From: Bordetella genomosp. 5
GTDB lineage: Bacteria; Pseudomonadota; Gammaproteobacteria; Burkholderiales; Burkholderiaceae_B
Length of the DNA: 64,000 nt
Direction of reading: 5' to 3'
NCBI RefSeq assembly: GCF_002261475.1
Contig: NZ_NEVN01000009.1
Coordinates: 310,001-374,000, forward strand
The position numbers and the translations under genes are program-made. Below the pieces are notes generated by a model. It saw only the letters and a list, made by a program, of their open reading frames with translations, ran no database searches and was not told the origin of the DNA. This document shows, one piece after another, positions 1 to 12,165 of this stretch. Position 1 is the first letter of the stretch, and every line of letters starts with the position of its first letter.

Positions 1-292
1 TCTGCCGGTCGCGGGCGAGATTCCGGATGCGCCGCGACTGGCGGCCAGCTTCCGGCCCCACACCGTGCAGATCGAGATGGCCGACGGCCTGGGCGACGCG
101 CGCTACGTGTGGCTGCCCGGCGTGGTGGAGGCCAGCGAGTTCCTGGGCGAGTTCACGCGCTATCAGGTACAGGTGGGCGAGCAACGCCTGACGGCGGACC
201 AGACGCATCTGGCCGGGCTCTCGCCGTTCCCGGTCGGCGCGCCGGTATCGGTGGGCCTGGAGCCCACGCAGATCCGCCTGCTCGCGGCCTGA
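1..292 (+). CDS. ABC transporter ATP-binding protein, C-terminal TOBE part (5' truncated)
   Basis: The gene enters from the left edge; its open frame has its first full codon at base 2 and ends with TGA at 290-292. The last residues contain the stretch VGLEPTQIRLLAA, which fits the C-terminal TOBE/OB-like regulatory domain of MalK/PotA/FbpC-type ATPases that energise uptake of iron, polyamines or similar solutes. The Walker motifs lie outside the window, so substrate cannot be told. A long hairpin follows at once. The ABC ATPase assignment is an inference from the tail only. Confidence 0.6.
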   Translation, partial: LPVAGEIPDAPRLAASFRPHTVQIEMADGLGDARYVWLPGVVEASEFLGEFTRYQVQVGEQRLTADQTHLAGLSPFPVGAPVSVGLEPTQIRLLAA

Positions 293-300
293 TGTCCTCG

Positions 301-340
301 GGGTAAGACCCGTTGCGCACGCAACGGGTCGACCCTACCC
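301..340 (+). terminator. Strong hairpin behind the ABC gene, no T-tract
   Basis: GACCCGTTGCG at 307-317 and CGCAACGGGTC at 320-330 are perfect inverted arms, and GGGTA (301-305) can also pair with TACCC (336-340). No U-run follows, so it may be a weak or Rho-assisted terminator, or an mRNA-stabilising stem. It lies 7 bases before the LysR start. Confidence 0.55.
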
Positions 341-347
341 TTACGCC

Positions 348-1265
348 ATGGAAATCTATCAGATCCGGGCTTTCGTGACCGTCGCGCGGCTGGGCAACCT
401 CACGCGCGCGGCCGAGGCCCTGTCGCTGACCCAGCCCGCCGTCACGGCGCAGATCAAGGCCCTGGAGCAGAGCCTGGGCGTGGCGCTCTTCGAGCGCGCG
501 GCCGGGCGCATGACACTGTCGAAGTCGGGCGAGCTGCTGCTGCCCACCGCCGAATCCCTGCTCGTATTGGGCGGACAGCTCAAGTCCGAAGCGCAACAGA
601 TGCAGGGCGCGCTGCAGGGCGCGGTGGACCTGGGCGTGCCGAGCGAGCAGCCCGACTTTCTGCGGCTGGGAGAGCTGGCCGCCGCGCTGACGCAGCGCCT
701 GCCCCTGGTCGAGCTCAAGACCCACGTCCTGCCCGCGGCGCAACTGCTCGAGCAGGTCGGCACGGGCAAGCTCGCGGCCGCCTTCGCCATCGTGGCCAAT
801 CCGCCGCGAGGCGTGCAATGGCTGGCGCTGCGCAGCGTGCGCTATCGCATCGCGCTGCCCAACGCGCTGGGCGACACGCTCAAGCGCGCGGGCTGGCGCG
901 ATATCGCGCAGCTGCCCTGGCTCGACGGCCCGGCGGGCAGCCACACGCATCTGCTGCTGCGCGATATGTTCGAGCGCCATGGGCTGACGCCGCGCGTCGT
1001 GATGCAGAACGACGACCAGGCCAACATCGACGCGCTCGTGCGCGCCGGCGCCGGGTGCGCGCTGCTGCGCGAAGAAACCGCGCTGGCGGGCGCCGCCTCG
1101 CGCGAGTTCATCGTCTGGGGCCAGGCGCGCGCCGACGCGACCCTGGGCTTCATCGTGCCGCCGGAACGGGCTGGCGAAGCCTTGATGGTGGCGTTAAGCT
1201 CCATGATCCGCAAAATCTGGAAGCCGGGACCGGCTTCCGCACTGGCTCTCGCATCTCATGACTGA
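348..1265 (+). CDS. LysR-family transcriptional regulator
   Basis: A 305-residue protein with the canonical LysR layout. The N-terminal winged helix-turn-helix (about residues 1-60) includes TRAAEALSLTQPAVTAQIK, followed by a linker helix and a periplasmic-binding-protein-like effector domain to about residue 290. The length is typical of the family. The stop overlaps the start of the next gene by 8 bases, so the two are probably cotranscribed. LysR proteins usually control a neighbouring gene; here the candidates are the truncated ABC system upstream and the phosphatase downstream. Effector unknown. Confidence 0.9.
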   Translation: MEIYQIRAFVTVARLGNLTRAAEALSLTQPAVTAQIKALEQSLGVALFERAAGRMTLSKSGELLLPTAESLLVLGGQLKSEAQQMQGALQGAVDLGVPSEQPDFLRLGELAAALTQRLPLVELKTHVLPAAQLLEQVGTGKLAAAFAIVANPPRGVQWLALRSVRYRIALPNALGDTLKRAGWRDIAQLPWLDGPAGSHTHLLLRDMFERHGLTPRVVMQNDDQANIDALVRAGAGCALLREETALAGAASREFIVWGQARADATLGFIVPPERAGEALMVALSSMIRKIWKPGPASALALASHD

Positions 1266-1899
1266 AATCTGGTTCATCCGCCACGGCGAAACCGACTGGA
1301 ATCACCAGCGCCGCCTGCAGGGCTGGCAGGACATCCCGCTGAACGACAACGGCCGCAACCAGGCCGGCCTGCTGGCCCATCGCATGCGCCAGCTCGACGA
1401 CACGCGCTTCGCGGCCATCTACAGCAGCGATCTGCAGCGCGCGCTGCACACCGCCGAACCGGTCAGCGCGGTGCTCGATCTGCGCGTGCGCACCGAGCCC
1501 GGGCTGCGCGAACGCGGCTTCGGCGTGCTCGAAGGCCTGGACTACGACTCGCTCGACACCAAGGCACCCGAGGCCGCCGCGGCCTGGAAGAGCCGCGATC
1601 CCCTGCGCGCCCTCGAAGGCGGCGAAACGCTCGGCCAGTTCCAGTCGCGCATCATCGCCACCGTCGAAGACATCGCCGCGCGTCACGAAGGCGAACGCAT
1701 TCTCGCGTTCACGCATGGCGGCGTGCTGGACATCATCTGGCGCCACGCCAGCGGCGTGCCGCTCAATGGCCCGCGCGACGCGGCGCTGCTGAATGTCAGC
1801 ATCAATCGGGTCGAGGTGGCGCCGCGTCAGTGGCGCGTGATCGACTGGGGCGACGTGAGCCACGTGCTTGACGAAGTGGGCGACGACGTCACGCCCTGA
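1258..1899 (+). CDS. Histidine phosphatase family protein (phosphoglycerate mutase-like)
   Basis: A 213-residue cytosolic protein of the branch-1 histidine phosphatase superfamily. The catalytic RHGE motif is at residues 8-11, where the His accepts the phosphate. The second catalytic His lies in FTHGGVLD near residue 152, and the mid-protein Arg/Glu positions expected of the family are present. Members include GpmB, CobC and broad-specificity sugar-phosphate phosphatases; nothing here picks one out and no cobalamin genes are nearby. It starts inside the end of the LysR gene (8-base overlap), which suggests translational coupling. Confidence 0.85.
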   Translation: MTEIWFIRHGETDWNHQRRLQGWQDIPLNDNGRNQAGLLAHRMRQLDDTRFAAIYSSDLQRALHTAEPVSAVLDLRVRTEPGLRERGFGVLEGLDYDSLDTKAPEAAAAWKSRDPLRALEGGETLGQFQSRIIATVEDIAARHEGERILAFTHGGVLDIIWRHASGVPLNGPRDAALLNVSINRVEVAPRQWRVIDWGDVSHVLDEVGDDVTP

Positions 1900-1965
1900 G
1901 CCTGTCCCGCTGTCTCGCCTGGGCAGGTCCGACCGCTGCGGCGCCACCGACGTGCGGCGGCTCGT

Positions 1966-1981
1966 GGCCCGCACGCGGGCC
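1966..1981. terminator. Hairpin between convergent genes
   Basis: GGCCCG at 1966-1971 pairs with CGGGCC at 1976-1981 around a CACG loop, in the short gap where the phosphatase (+) and the SDR (-) converge. There is no T-tract on either strand, so this is a low-confidence terminator. Confidence 0.35.
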
Positions 1982-1986
1982 GCGGC

Positions 1987-2766
1987 TCAGTCGGCGCCGT
2001 GCCGGGGCTTGCGCGGCGCGTTGCGGGCGAGCCTGTCGTACAGCGCATTGGGCAGCAGGCGCATGAGCTTTGCCACGATGCCCATCTGCCACGGAATCAC
2101 CGTGTACGACACGCCTTGCTCGATGGCCTCGTAGGCCCGTTCGGCGAAGCGCTCCGCCGGCATCAGAAACGGCATGCGATAGGGATTCTTGGCCGTCATG
2201 GCCGTCTTGATGTAGCCCGGCGCGATCGTGACCACCTCCACGCCCGATCCCGACAGCTCGAGCCGCAGGCTTTCGCAATAACTCACCACCGCCGATTTCG
2301 ACGCGCTGTAGCCACCGGCGCCCGGCAGCCCCCGGATCCCCGCCACGCTGGCGATCCCCACCAACCGGCCGGCCCCCCGCTCGCGCATGAGTTCGACAAA
2401 CGGCTCGAAGGTCGCGAACATGGCCAGCACATTGGTGTCGAAGATGGCCTTGAACACGGTGTAGTCATCGGCCTCGCCCGTGACGGTGCCGGCGCTGATG
2501 CCCGCGCTGGCGATGACCACGTCCACCCGGCCTTCGCACACCCCGATGAAATCGTGCGCCGCCGCATGCAGGGCGGCGCGATCACGCACGTCGAGCGCGT
2601 AGCAACGATGGTCTCCGGGCAGCCGATCGGCCAGCGCGCGCAGGGCCTCTCCGCGCCGGCCGACCAACGCCAGCCGGGCACCCGCGGCGGCATAGCGTTC
2701 CGCCAGGGCCACGCCCAGACCGCTGCTGGCGCCGGTGATGAAGACATTCTGCACGGGATGCGGCAT
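1987..2766 (-). CDS. Short-chain dehydrogenase/reductase
   Basis: A 259-residue classical SDR oxidoreductase. The Rossmann nucleotide-binding motif TGASSGLG is at residues 11-18 and the catalytic YxxxK is at Tyr153/Lys157 (YSASKS). The length is usual for the family. I chose the ATG at 2766 because it is preceded by CAGGAG at a workable spacing. A longer frame reaches a start at 2796 but lacks that signal and would run into the terminator of the upstream gene. The C-terminal region after residue 190 (PYRMPFLMPAERFAERAYEA) resembles YqjQ/DltE-type SDRs that act on lipid-like or unknown substrates. Substrate not determinable. Confidence 0.88.
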   Translation of the reverse strand: MPHPVQNVFITGASSGLGVALAERYAAAGARLALVGRRGEALRALADRLPGDHRCYALDVRDRAALHAAAHDFIGVCEGRVDVVIASAGISAGTVTGEADDYTVFKAIFDTNVLAMFATFEPFVELMRERGAGRLVGIASVAGIRGLPGAGGYSASKSAVVSYCESLRLELSGSGVEVVTIAPGYIKTAMTAKNPYRMPFLMPAERFAERAYEAIEQGVSYTVIPWQMGIVAKLMRLLPNALYDRLARNAPRKPRHGAD

Positions 2767-2802
2767 GGGCCGGAGCACTCCTGAAGGACACGACAATGAA
2801 AA

Positions 2803-2832
2803 CGCCCGCGACGGAGGCCTCCGTGGCGGGCG
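2803..2832 (-). terminator. Rho-independent terminator of the lpxO-like gene
   Basis: On the minus strand, nested arms (GCGGGC/GCCCGC at 2826-2831 and 2804-2809, and ACGGAGG/CCTCCGT at 2811-2824) form a strong hairpin followed by TTTTC. It lies after the hydroxylase stop and before the SDR start, and so separates the two genes. Confidence 0.8.
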
Positions 2833-2856
2833 CGCACCGGCCGGGCAGGCGCCCGA

Positions 2857-3753
2857 TCAGAAAAAGATCAGCGCGAAGATGCCGATGACCAGCAACCACT
2901 TCGACGCATAGTACAGCGGCTTGCTTTTCTTCTTGAGGCGCTTGCCGAAGCGCCGCACGGCATAGACCGTGCCGAAGATGCGGTTGATGCCGCCGGTGCG
3001 ATCGCCGTCCTGGTTGGGCGAGGCGGCCGCCTTCAGCAGCAGCTTGCCGAAAAACGCGTTGATGGCCTGGGCCCAGCGATATCGCATCGGCCGCTCGATG
3101 TCGGCAAACAGAATGATGCGGTTCTGGTCGGTTTTGTTCTCGGCGTAATGAATGTAGGTCTCGTCGAACATCACCGCTTCGCCGTCGCGCCAGTAGTAGT
3201 CCTGGCCGTCGACGTTGATGTAGCAGTCCGGGCTGTTCGGGGTGATGAGGCCCATGTGATAGCGCAGCGAACCGGCATAGGGGTCGCGGTGACGCGGCAG
3301 GCGGCTGCCCGGGGGCAGCGCCGCGAACATCGCGGCCTTGATGCCGGGGATCTGGCTGACCAGCTCGGTGGTGACCGGACAGAGCGCCTTGGCCGAGGGA
3401 TGGGCCTGGTCGTACCAGCTCAGGTAGAACCGCTTCCAGCCGCTCTTGAAGAAGGAATTGAAGCCGGCGTCGTCGTACTTGCCCGAGGCCTTGATGTGGC
3501 CATCACCGAACAACTGCTCGGCCTCGGCGCGAATCTCTTCCCAGCGCTCCTGCAACACCTTGAGTTGCGGAAACGACTGCAGATCGAGATAAGGCTGATT
3601 GGGCACGCCAGAGAAGGCGTACATGAAGACGTTGAGCGGGGCGGTGAAGGTGGAGTGATCCAACGCCTGGCGCGCGAACCGATGGCGCACGCGTCCGCGG
3701 TAATGCACCACCACTGCGGTGGCAACGAAAATCGCGAGAATGATCCACTTCAT
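2857..3753 (-). CDS. lpxO: Aspartyl/asparaginyl beta-hydroxylase family protein, LpxO-like lipid A hydroxylase
   Basis: A 298-residue Fe(II)/2-oxoglutarate dioxygenase of the AspH family. It has one N-terminal membrane segment (residues 2-16), a second hydrophobic segment at the C-terminus, and a central double-stranded beta-helix. Iron and cosubstrate ligands are visible in HRDPYAGSLRYHMGL (His and Asp), in the later His of YIHYAENKT, and in the Arg of NRIILF. Membrane-anchored members of this shape are LpxO enzymes, which 2-hydroxylate a secondary acyl chain of lipid A at the inner membrane; Bordetella and Salmonella have examples. The start is the ATG at 3753, with GGAG 9 bases upstream. 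The LpxO role is inferred from family and topology. Confidence 0.82.
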   Translation of the reverse strand: MKWIILAIFVATAVVVHYRGRVRHRFARQALDHSTFTAPLNVFMYAFSGVPNQPYLDLQSFPQLKVLQERWEEIRAEAEQLFGDGHIKASGKYDDAGFNSFFKSGWKRFYLSWYDQAHPSAKALCPVTTELVSQIPGIKAAMFAALPPGSRLPRHRDPYAGSLRYHMGLITPNSPDCYINVDGQDYYWRDGEAVMFDETYIHYAENKTDQNRIILFADIERPMRYRWAQAINAFFGKLLLKAAASPNQDGDRTGGINRIFGTVYAVRRFGKRLKKKSKPLYYASKWLLVIGIFALIFF

Positions 3754-3772
3754 GGGATGAGTCTCCGAATGT

Positions 3773-3800
3773 CCCGGGTGCGTGAGCGCACGCACCCGGG
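3773..3800 (-). terminator. 12-bp perfect hairpin after carB
   Basis: CCCGGGTGCGTG (3773-3784) and CACGCACCCGGG (3789-3800) pair perfectly around AGCG. It lies just downstream of the carB stop and upstream of lpxO, where a terminator is expected. It lacks a T-tract, so lpxO may receive read-through from carAB. Confidence 0.55.
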
Positions 3801-3818
3801 GTGGTCCTGCATCACGCC

Positions 3819-7052
<3,234 letters not shown>

Positions 7053-7062
7053 GGTGGAATCT

Positions 7063-8217
7063 TTATTTCTGGCCGGCCATCAGGCTGATGAACTTGTCGA
7101 ACAGCACGATGATGTCGTGCGGACCGGGGCTCGCTTCGGGGTGGCCCTGGAAGCAGAACGCGGGACGGTCGGTGAGTTCGAAGCCTTGCAGCGTGCCGTC
7201 GAACAGCGACACGTGGGTCACGCGGGTGTTGGCCGGCAGGCTGGCGGCGTCGACCGCGAAGCCGTGGTTCTGGCTGGTGATGAAGACGCGCTTGGACTGC
7301 ATGTCCTGGACCGGGTGGTTGGCACCGTGGTGACCGGTCTTCATCTTGACGGTCTTGCCGCCGACGGCCAGGCCCATGATCTGGTGACCCAGGCAGATGC
7401 CGAAAACCGGCAGCTTGCGCTCGAGGAACACCTTGGTCGCGGCGATGGCGTAGTCGCAGGGCTCGGGATCCCCGGGGCCATTGGACAGGAACACACCGTC
7501 GGGATTGAGCTTGAGCACCTCGTCGGCGCTGGTCTGGGCGGGCACCAGCGTGATGCGGCAGCCGCGGTCGGCCAGCAGACGCAGAATGTTCTGCTTCACG
7601 CCGTAGTCGTAGGCGACCACATGGAACTGGTCCTGGGACGGCGCGGAGAAACCGCTGCCAAGCTCCCAGGTTCCCTGGGTCCAGGAGGTGGTGTCTTTCT
7701 GGGAAACGACCTTGGCCAGATCCTGGCCGGACATGCCCGGGAAGCTGCGCGCCAGCTCGACGGCGCGTTCGGCATCATCACCAACGAAGATGCACCCGCC
7801 CTGGGCGCCCTTGTCGCGCAGGATACGGGTGAGCTTGCGGGTGTCGATACCCGCGATGGCGACCACGCCCTGGGCCGCGAGGTACTCGGGCAGGGATTGG
7901 GTGGAACGGAAATTGGACACTCGGGCGGGACAGTCGCGCACCACCAGACCGGAGGCGTACACACGGTTGGCTTCGACGTCTTCGGTGTTGACGCCGGTAT
8001 TGCCAATGTGGGGATAGGTCAGCGTGACGATCTGTTCGCTGTAGCTGGGATCAGTGAGAATTTCCTGGTAGCCCGTCATGGAGGTGTTGAACACCACCTC
8101 GGCCACGGTATGACCCGGCGCGCCTATCGATACGCCCCGAAAAATGGTACCGTCCGCCAAAGCCAGAATTGCAGGAGGGAAGCGGTTGATCCCCTCGGGA
8201 AAAAGTTGCGGCAGCAC
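7063..8217 (-). CDS. carA: Carbamoyl-phosphate synthase small (glutaminase) subunit
   Basis: A 384-residue glutamine amidotransferase subunit that hydrolyses glutamine and passes ammonia to CarB. The N-terminal CPSase domain carries ADGTIFRG and the block [18 protein letters not shown]. The class I GATase domain has the nucleophile Cys in FGICLGHQ and the catalytic His/Glu in [13 protein letters not shown]. The annotated start is a GTG at 8217, giving about 14 residues more than E. coli CarA. No strong Shine-Dalgarno sequence is seen, so a slightly later start is possible. A perfect TATAAT lies about 40 bases upstream. Confidence 0.97.
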   Translation of the reverse strand: MLPQLFPEGINRFPPAILALADGTIFRGVSIGAPGHTVAEVVFNTSMTGYQEILTDPSYSEQIVTLTYPHIGNTGVNTEDVEANRVYASGLVVRDCPARVSNFRSTQSLPEYLAAQGVVAIAGIDTRKLTRILRDKGAQGGCIFVGDDAERAVELARSFPGMSGQDLAKVVSQKDTTSWTQGTWELGSGFSAPSQDQFHVVAYDYGVKQNILRLLADRGCRITLVPAQTSADEVLKLNPDGVFLSNGPGDPEPCDYAIAATKVFLERKLPVFGICLGHQIMGLAVGGKTVKMKTGHHGANHPVQDMQSKRVFITSQNHGFAVDAASLPANTRVTHVSLFDGTLQGFELTDRPAFCFQGHPEASPGPHDIIVLFDKFISLMAGQK

Positions 8218-8529
8218 AGTAAACCCCGGTTTCTGAATCGATAATCAAACTTTCAGATTATACCTCGACCGGTCATCTTCCCGTAAAAACCGCGCCGTTA
8301 AAGGCTGAAACGCCCGTTTTGGGGGGGCGAACCCACCCCGCGGCCGTCCAGGTTTCGGTCCGATTCCTCCTCCGCGCCCTGCCCGCCTCGCCGCGCCTGC
8401 CCCGCCCCCCGCATCTTTTGTCCCCATATTGTTGCGCTCTGTAGCCGCCCGCCAGAGCCGGCTGTCGCCGGGCCGATGCTACGCTTGGGAGATTCCTCTT
8501 CCCAACCTTTGAAGGCACGCCGTCCCGTC
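8218..8529. other. Intergenic region between divergent carA and tal
   Basis: About 310 bases hold the carAB promoter on the minus strand and presumably the tal promoter on the plus strand (AT-richer stretch 8414-8445). The minus-strand open frames here overlap one another in several frames, lack recognisable domains, and are composed of Arg/Gly/Pro-rich GC-driven sequence, so I do not call a gene. Confidence 0.5.
8257..8262 (-). promoter_or_regulatory. Candidate -10 box of the carAB promoter
   Basis: Reading the minus strand, a perfect TATAAT occupies 8262-8257, about 40 bases before the carA GTG. The -35 region 17-19 bases upstream (TTTACGG) is only a weak match. No obvious PurR or ArgR operator is visible. 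Confidence 0.5.
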
Positions 8530-9489
8530 ATGACCAGTCAGCTCGATGCCCTGCGCCGCCACACCACCGTCGTCGCCGACACCGGCGATTTCGAAACGAT
8601 GCGCGCGTTGCGCCCCACCGACGCCACCACCAATCCCTCGCTGATTCTCAAGGCCGTCCAGAAAGACGCCTACCGGCCGCTGCTCGAGCAGACCGTGCGC
8701 GACCATCGCGGCGCCAGCCTGGCCGAGCAGACCGACCGGCTGCTGGTCGCGTTCGGCCGCGAGATCCTCGGCATCGTGCCGGGCCGCGTGTCCACCGAAG
8801 TCGATGCGCGCCTGTCGTTCGACACGCGCGCCACCGTCGAGCGGGCCCGCGGGCTGATCGCCCTGTATCAGGCGGCGGGCGTGCCGCGCGAGCGCGTCCT
8901 GATCAAGATCGCGTCCACCTGGGAAGGCATCGAGGCCGCCCGCGTGCTGCAGCAGGAAGGCATCCGCTGCAACCTCACCCTGTTGTTCGCGCTGCCCCAG
9001 GCCGTGGCCTGCGCGCAGGCCGGCGTGCAATTGATCTCGCCGTTCGTGGGCCGCATCTACGACTGGTACAAGAAGAGCGCCGGCACCGCCTGGGACGAAG
9101 CCTCGAACAGCGGCGAGCGTGATCCCGGCGTGCTGTCGGTGGCGCGCATCTACCGCTACTACAAGGCACACGGCATCGCCACCGAGATCATGGGCGCCAG
9201 CTTCCGCAACAGCGGGCAGATCCTCGCGCTCTCGGGCTGCGACCTGCTCACCATCAGTCCGGAGCTGCTCACGGAACTGTCGCAGGCGCAGGGCGACGCG
9301 CCCGCGCGCCTCGACCCGGCGCAGGCCACTCAGGAGGTGCCGGCCGTGGTGCCCGCCGACGAGGTGAGCTTCCGCACGCTGCTCAACGAAGATGCGATGG
9401 CGAGCGAAAAGCTGTCCGAAGGCATCCGCGCGTTCGTGGCCGATGGCCGCAAGCTCGACGCCCTGCTCGAGGCACAGGCCGGCCGCTGA
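8530..9489 (+). CDS. tal: Transaldolase
   Basis: A 319-residue class I aldolase of the TalB type (E. coli 317). It transfers dihydroxyacetone units between sedoheptulose 7-phosphate and glyceraldehyde 3-phosphate in the non-oxidative pentose phosphate pathway. The family signature ATTNPSLIL is at residues 32-40, and the Schiff-base lysine is Lys126 in [11 protein letters not shown] start at the ATG at 8530 ([10 protein letters not shown]), which aligns with TalB; the open frame extends 18 codons further up. A stable hairpin without T-tract follows at 9500-9522. It stands alone, with no other pentose phosphate genes nearby. Confidence 0.96.
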   Translation: MTSQLDALRRHTTVVADTGDFETMRALRPTDATTNPSLILKAVQKDAYRPLLEQTVRDHRGASLAEQTDRLLVAFGREILGIVPGRVSTEVDARLSFDTRATVERARGLIALYQAAGVPRERVLIKIASTWEGIEAARVLQQEGIRCNLTLLFALPQAVACAQAGVQLISPFVGRIYDWYKKSAGTAWDEASNSGERDPGVLSVARIYRYYKAHGIATEIMGASFRNSGQILALSGCDLLTISPELLTELSQAQGDAPARLDPAQATQEVPAVVPADEVSFRTLLNEDAMASEKLSEGIRAFVADGRKLDALLEAQAGR

Positions 9490-9499
9490 GCCCGCCCCC

Positions 9500-9522
9500 G
9501 GCCACGGCGTCCCGCCGTGGCC
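9500..9522 (+). terminator. Hairpin after tal
   Basis: GGCCACGGCG (9500-9509) and CGCCGTGGCC (9513-9522) form a perfect 10-bp stem with a TCC loop just after the tal stop. No T-run follows. The remainder up to 9774 shows no gene I can support. Confidence 0.5.
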
Positions 9523-9774
9523 GAGCAGCCCACGCCGCTGTCCTATTGTTCCCTTTCTTCCGATGTGGCGCGCTTCCGGTATGGAACGTGCTCACCACCC
9601 ACGCGCCCGAGGCGGACCCGCCCGCGCGCACGGTGAGCCGGCGCCCGGCGTTGGCGCGCCCGCCGCGGCCGGGCGGGCGCGAGTCGTACACTTGCGCCCG
9701 GCGGACCGCGCGGGGCATCGCATGCTCCCGCACGCCACGCCCGCACCACCGCTATCGAATTGAGGAGAACATCC

Positions 9775-11274
9775 ATGGCCGAACCGTCTGGCCCCACGCA
9801 GGGCGCCCCCGAGGGCTTGCGCCGCGTGCTGAAAACCCGCCACCTGAACATGATCGCCATCGGCGGGGCCATCGGCACCGGGCTCTTCGTGGCATCGGGA
9901 TCGGCCATCGCCCAGGCCGGGCCGGGCGGCGCGCTCCTCACCTACCTCGTCATCGGGCTGATGGTGTACTTCATCATGACCAGCCTGGGCGAACTGGCGG
10001 CCTTCATGCCGGTGGCCGGGTCGTTCTCCACTTACGCGGCGCGCTACGTGGATCGCGGCTTCGGGTTCGCGCTGGGCTGGAACTTCTGGTTCAGCTGGGC
10101 CATCGTGGTCGCCGTGGACCTGGTCGCGGCCCAGATCGTGATGGCATATTGGCTGCCCGATATACCCGGCATCCTGTGGAGCGGCCTGTTTCTGTTGCTG
10201 ATGATCGGGCTCAACGCCTTCTCGGCAAGGGGCTTCGCGGAGTCTGAGTACTGGTTCGCGCTGATCAAAGTGATCGCCGTCATCTGCTTCCTGGTGACCG
10301 GCGTCGCCATCATCACCGGCATTCTGCACACCGGCCACATGCCGGGCTTCCAGAACTGGACCGTGGGCGATGCGCCGATCGTGGGCAACCTCGCGACGCT
10401 GGTGGGCGTGGCGATGATCGTGGCCTATTCGTTTCAGGGCACCGAGCTGGTCGGCGTGGCGGCGGGCGAGTCCGAAAACCCGCAGCGCGACGTGCCGCGC
10501 GCGATCCGCCAGGTGTTCTGGCGCATCCTGCTGTTCTATGTGCTGTCGATCGTGGTGATCGGCTTTCTGATCCCGTACACCGACCCGCAGCTGCTGCGCT
10601 CGGAGGTCAGCGACATCGCGGTGAGTCCGTTCACGCTGGTGTTCGAACACGCCGGCCTGCTGGCCGCCGCCTCGGTCATGAACGCGGTGATCCTGACCTC
10701 GGTGCTGTCGGCCGGCAACTCCGGAATGTATGCGGCCACGCGCATGCTCTACAACATGGCCACCGAAGGCCAGGCGCCGCGCATCTTCGCGCGCGTGACG
10801 CGTGCGGGCGTGCCGCTCTATGCGCTGCTGGGCACCACCGCGCTGGCCTGCCTGTGCCTGGCGAGCGCGATCTACAGCCCGGCCGCCGTGTACATCTGGC
10901 TGCTGAATCTGGCCGGCATGACGGAGTTCATCGTGTGGCTGAGCATCGTGGTCAGCCATTATCGATTTCGCCGCGGCTACGTGCGCCACGGCCTGGACCT
11001 GGCGCGCCTGCCCTATCTCGCCGGCGCTTTTCCGGTGGCGCCGATTCTCGCCTTCGTGCTGTGCTTGGTTGTGACGCTGGGCCAGAACTACCAGGCCTTC
11101 ATGCAGGATCGGATCGACTGGATCGGCGCGGCGGCGACCTACATCGGCATCCCGATGTTCCTGCTGATGTGGCTGGGCTACCGGCTGATTAATGGCCCGA
11201 CCTGGGTTCCGTACGACGCCATGCGCTTCGAGCCCACGGAGATCCGCCACGAGCCCGCGCGCAACGGCGGATAG
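9775..11274 (+). CDS. LysP-like amino acid permease (APC superfamily)
   Basis: A 499-residue, 12-helix inner-membrane amino acid transporter of the AAT family in the APC superfamily. The first helix carries MIAIGGAIGTGLFVASGS, the family's substrate-binding GxGxG segment. Blocks such as PGGALLTYLVIGLMVYF, FGFALGWNFWFSWA and ARGFAESEYWFALIKV follow E. coli LysP closely, so lysine uptake is the best guess. The start is the ATG at 9775, with GAGGAGA at 9762-9768; an upstream in-frame start at 9760 has no such site. It is monocistronic, ending at a strong bidirectional terminator. Confidence 0.88.
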   Translation: MAEPSGPTQGAPEGLRRVLKTRHLNMIAIGGAIGTGLFVASGSAIAQAGPGGALLTYLVIGLMVYFIMTSLGELAAFMPVAGSFSTYAARYVDRGFGFALGWNFWFSWAIVVAVDLVAAQIVMAYWLPDIPGILWSGLFLLLMIGLNAFSARGFAESEYWFALIKVIAVICFLVTGVAIITGILHTGHMPGFQNWTVGDAPIVGNLATLVGVAMIVAYSFQGTELVGVAAGESENPQRDVPRAIRQVFWRILLFYVLSIVVIGFLIPYTDPQLLRSEVSDIAVSPFTLVFEHAGLLAAASVMNAVILTSVLSAGNSGMYAATRMLYNMATEGQAPRIFARVTRAGVPLYALLGTTALACLCLASAIYSPAAVYIWLLNLAGMTEFIVWLSIVVSHYRFRRGYVRHGLDLARLPYLAGAFPVAPILAFVLCLVVTLGQNYQAFMQDRIDWIGAAATYIGIPMFLLMWLGYRLINGPTWVPYDAMRFEPTEIRHEPARNGG

Positions 11275-11301
11275 GCATCGCCGACGCCCCGCCGGGCGCA
11301 C

Positions 11302-11342
11302 AAAACAGAAGAGCCAGGGCATCGCCCTGGCTCTTCTGTTTT
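11302..11342. terminator. Bidirectional Rho-independent terminator (19-bp stem)
   Basis: AAAACAGAAGAGCCAGGGC at 11302-11320 is matched perfectly by its complement at 11324-11342 around an ATC loop. The A-tract and T-tract flank a GC-rich core, so it can end both the permease transcript (+) and the converging ABC operon (-). Confidence 0.92.
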
Positions 11343-11367
11343 GGAAGCCGCGGAGCCCGAAGGCGCG

Positions 11368-12162
11368 CTAGAGCTTCTCGGTCTCGCCCGATTTGGGCTG
11401 CCACTTCATCAGGCGCTTTTCGCCCACGCCCACGACGTAATCGAGGACGAGCGCGAAGGCGGTCAGCACCACGATGCCCGCGAACACCGTGTTCACGTCG
11501 AACGTGCCTTCGGCCTGCAGGATCAGGTAGCCCACGCCGCTGGCCGAGCCCAGGTACTCGCCCACCACGGCACCCACGAAGGCCAGGCCGACGGAGGTGT
11601 GGAGGCTGGAGAACACCCAGCTGGTGGCCGACGGCAGGTAGACGTGGCGCAGCAGCTGACGGCGGCGCGCGCCCAGCATGCGGGCGTTGTCGAGCAGCGT
11701 GGGGCTCACCTCGCGCACGCCCTGGTAGACGTTGAAGAACACGATGAAGAACACCAGCGTGACGGCCAGCGCGACCTTGGACCAGATGCCCAGGCCGAAC
11801 CACATGCCGAAGATCGGCGCCAGAATCACGCGCGGCATGGAGTTGGCCGCCTTGATGTAGGGATCGAGAATGGCGCTGGCCACCGGCGAGAGCCCCAGCC
11901 ACAGGCCGAAGCCCAGGCCGGCGACGGTGCCGATCACGAACGCCAGCACGGTCTCGGTGAGGGTGACCCAGAGATGGCCGTAGATATCGCCGTTGGTGAC
12001 GAACCACGCCCAGATCCGGCCCGCCACCTTGAGCGGCTCGCCAAAGAAGAAGGCAATTTGAGAATCACGGGTGGCGATGTGCCACACGGCCAGGATGATG
12101 ACCAGCAGCAACAATTGCCACAGGCGCAGGCTCGCGGAGCCCGGTTTGATCAGCTTCGACAT
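11368..12162 (-). CDS. ABC transporter permease, SsuC/TauC type
   Basis: A 264-residue inner-membrane permease with about six helices and the BPD_transp_1 cytoplasmic EAA-type loop (LLDNARMLGARRRQLLRHVYLP), where the ATPase docks. The family transports sulfonates, nitrate, bicarbonate, thiamin precursors or aromatic acids. It is the third gene of the operon (receptor, ATPase, permease), starting 3 bases after the ATPase stop. Expression probably ends at the bidirectional terminator at 11302-11342. No sulfonatase gene is adjacent, so substrate is open. Confidence 0.88.
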   Translation of the reverse strand: MSKLIKPGSASLRLWQLLLLVIILAVWHIATRDSQIAFFFGEPLKVAGRIWAWFVTNGDIYGHLWVTLTETVLAFVIGTVAGLGFGLWLGLSPVASAILDPYIKAANSMPRVILAPIFGMWFGLGIWSKVALAVTLVFFIVFFNVYQGVREVSPTLLDNARMLGARRRQLLRHVYLPSATSWVFSSLHTSVGLAFVGAVVGEYLGSASGVGYLILQAEGTFDVNTVFAGIVVLTAFALVLDYVVGVGEKRLMKWQPKSGETEKL

Positions 12163-12165
12163 GGT

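Noticed and set aside
8245-8531. Three overlapping minus-strand frames of 60-81 residues upstream of carA
   Set aside because: Competing frames, Arg/Gly-rich composition and position over two promoters make coding unlikely.
9546-9763. Short frames between tal and the permease gene
   Set aside because: No start signal or protein-like composition; the real permease start at 9775 has a strong ribosome site.
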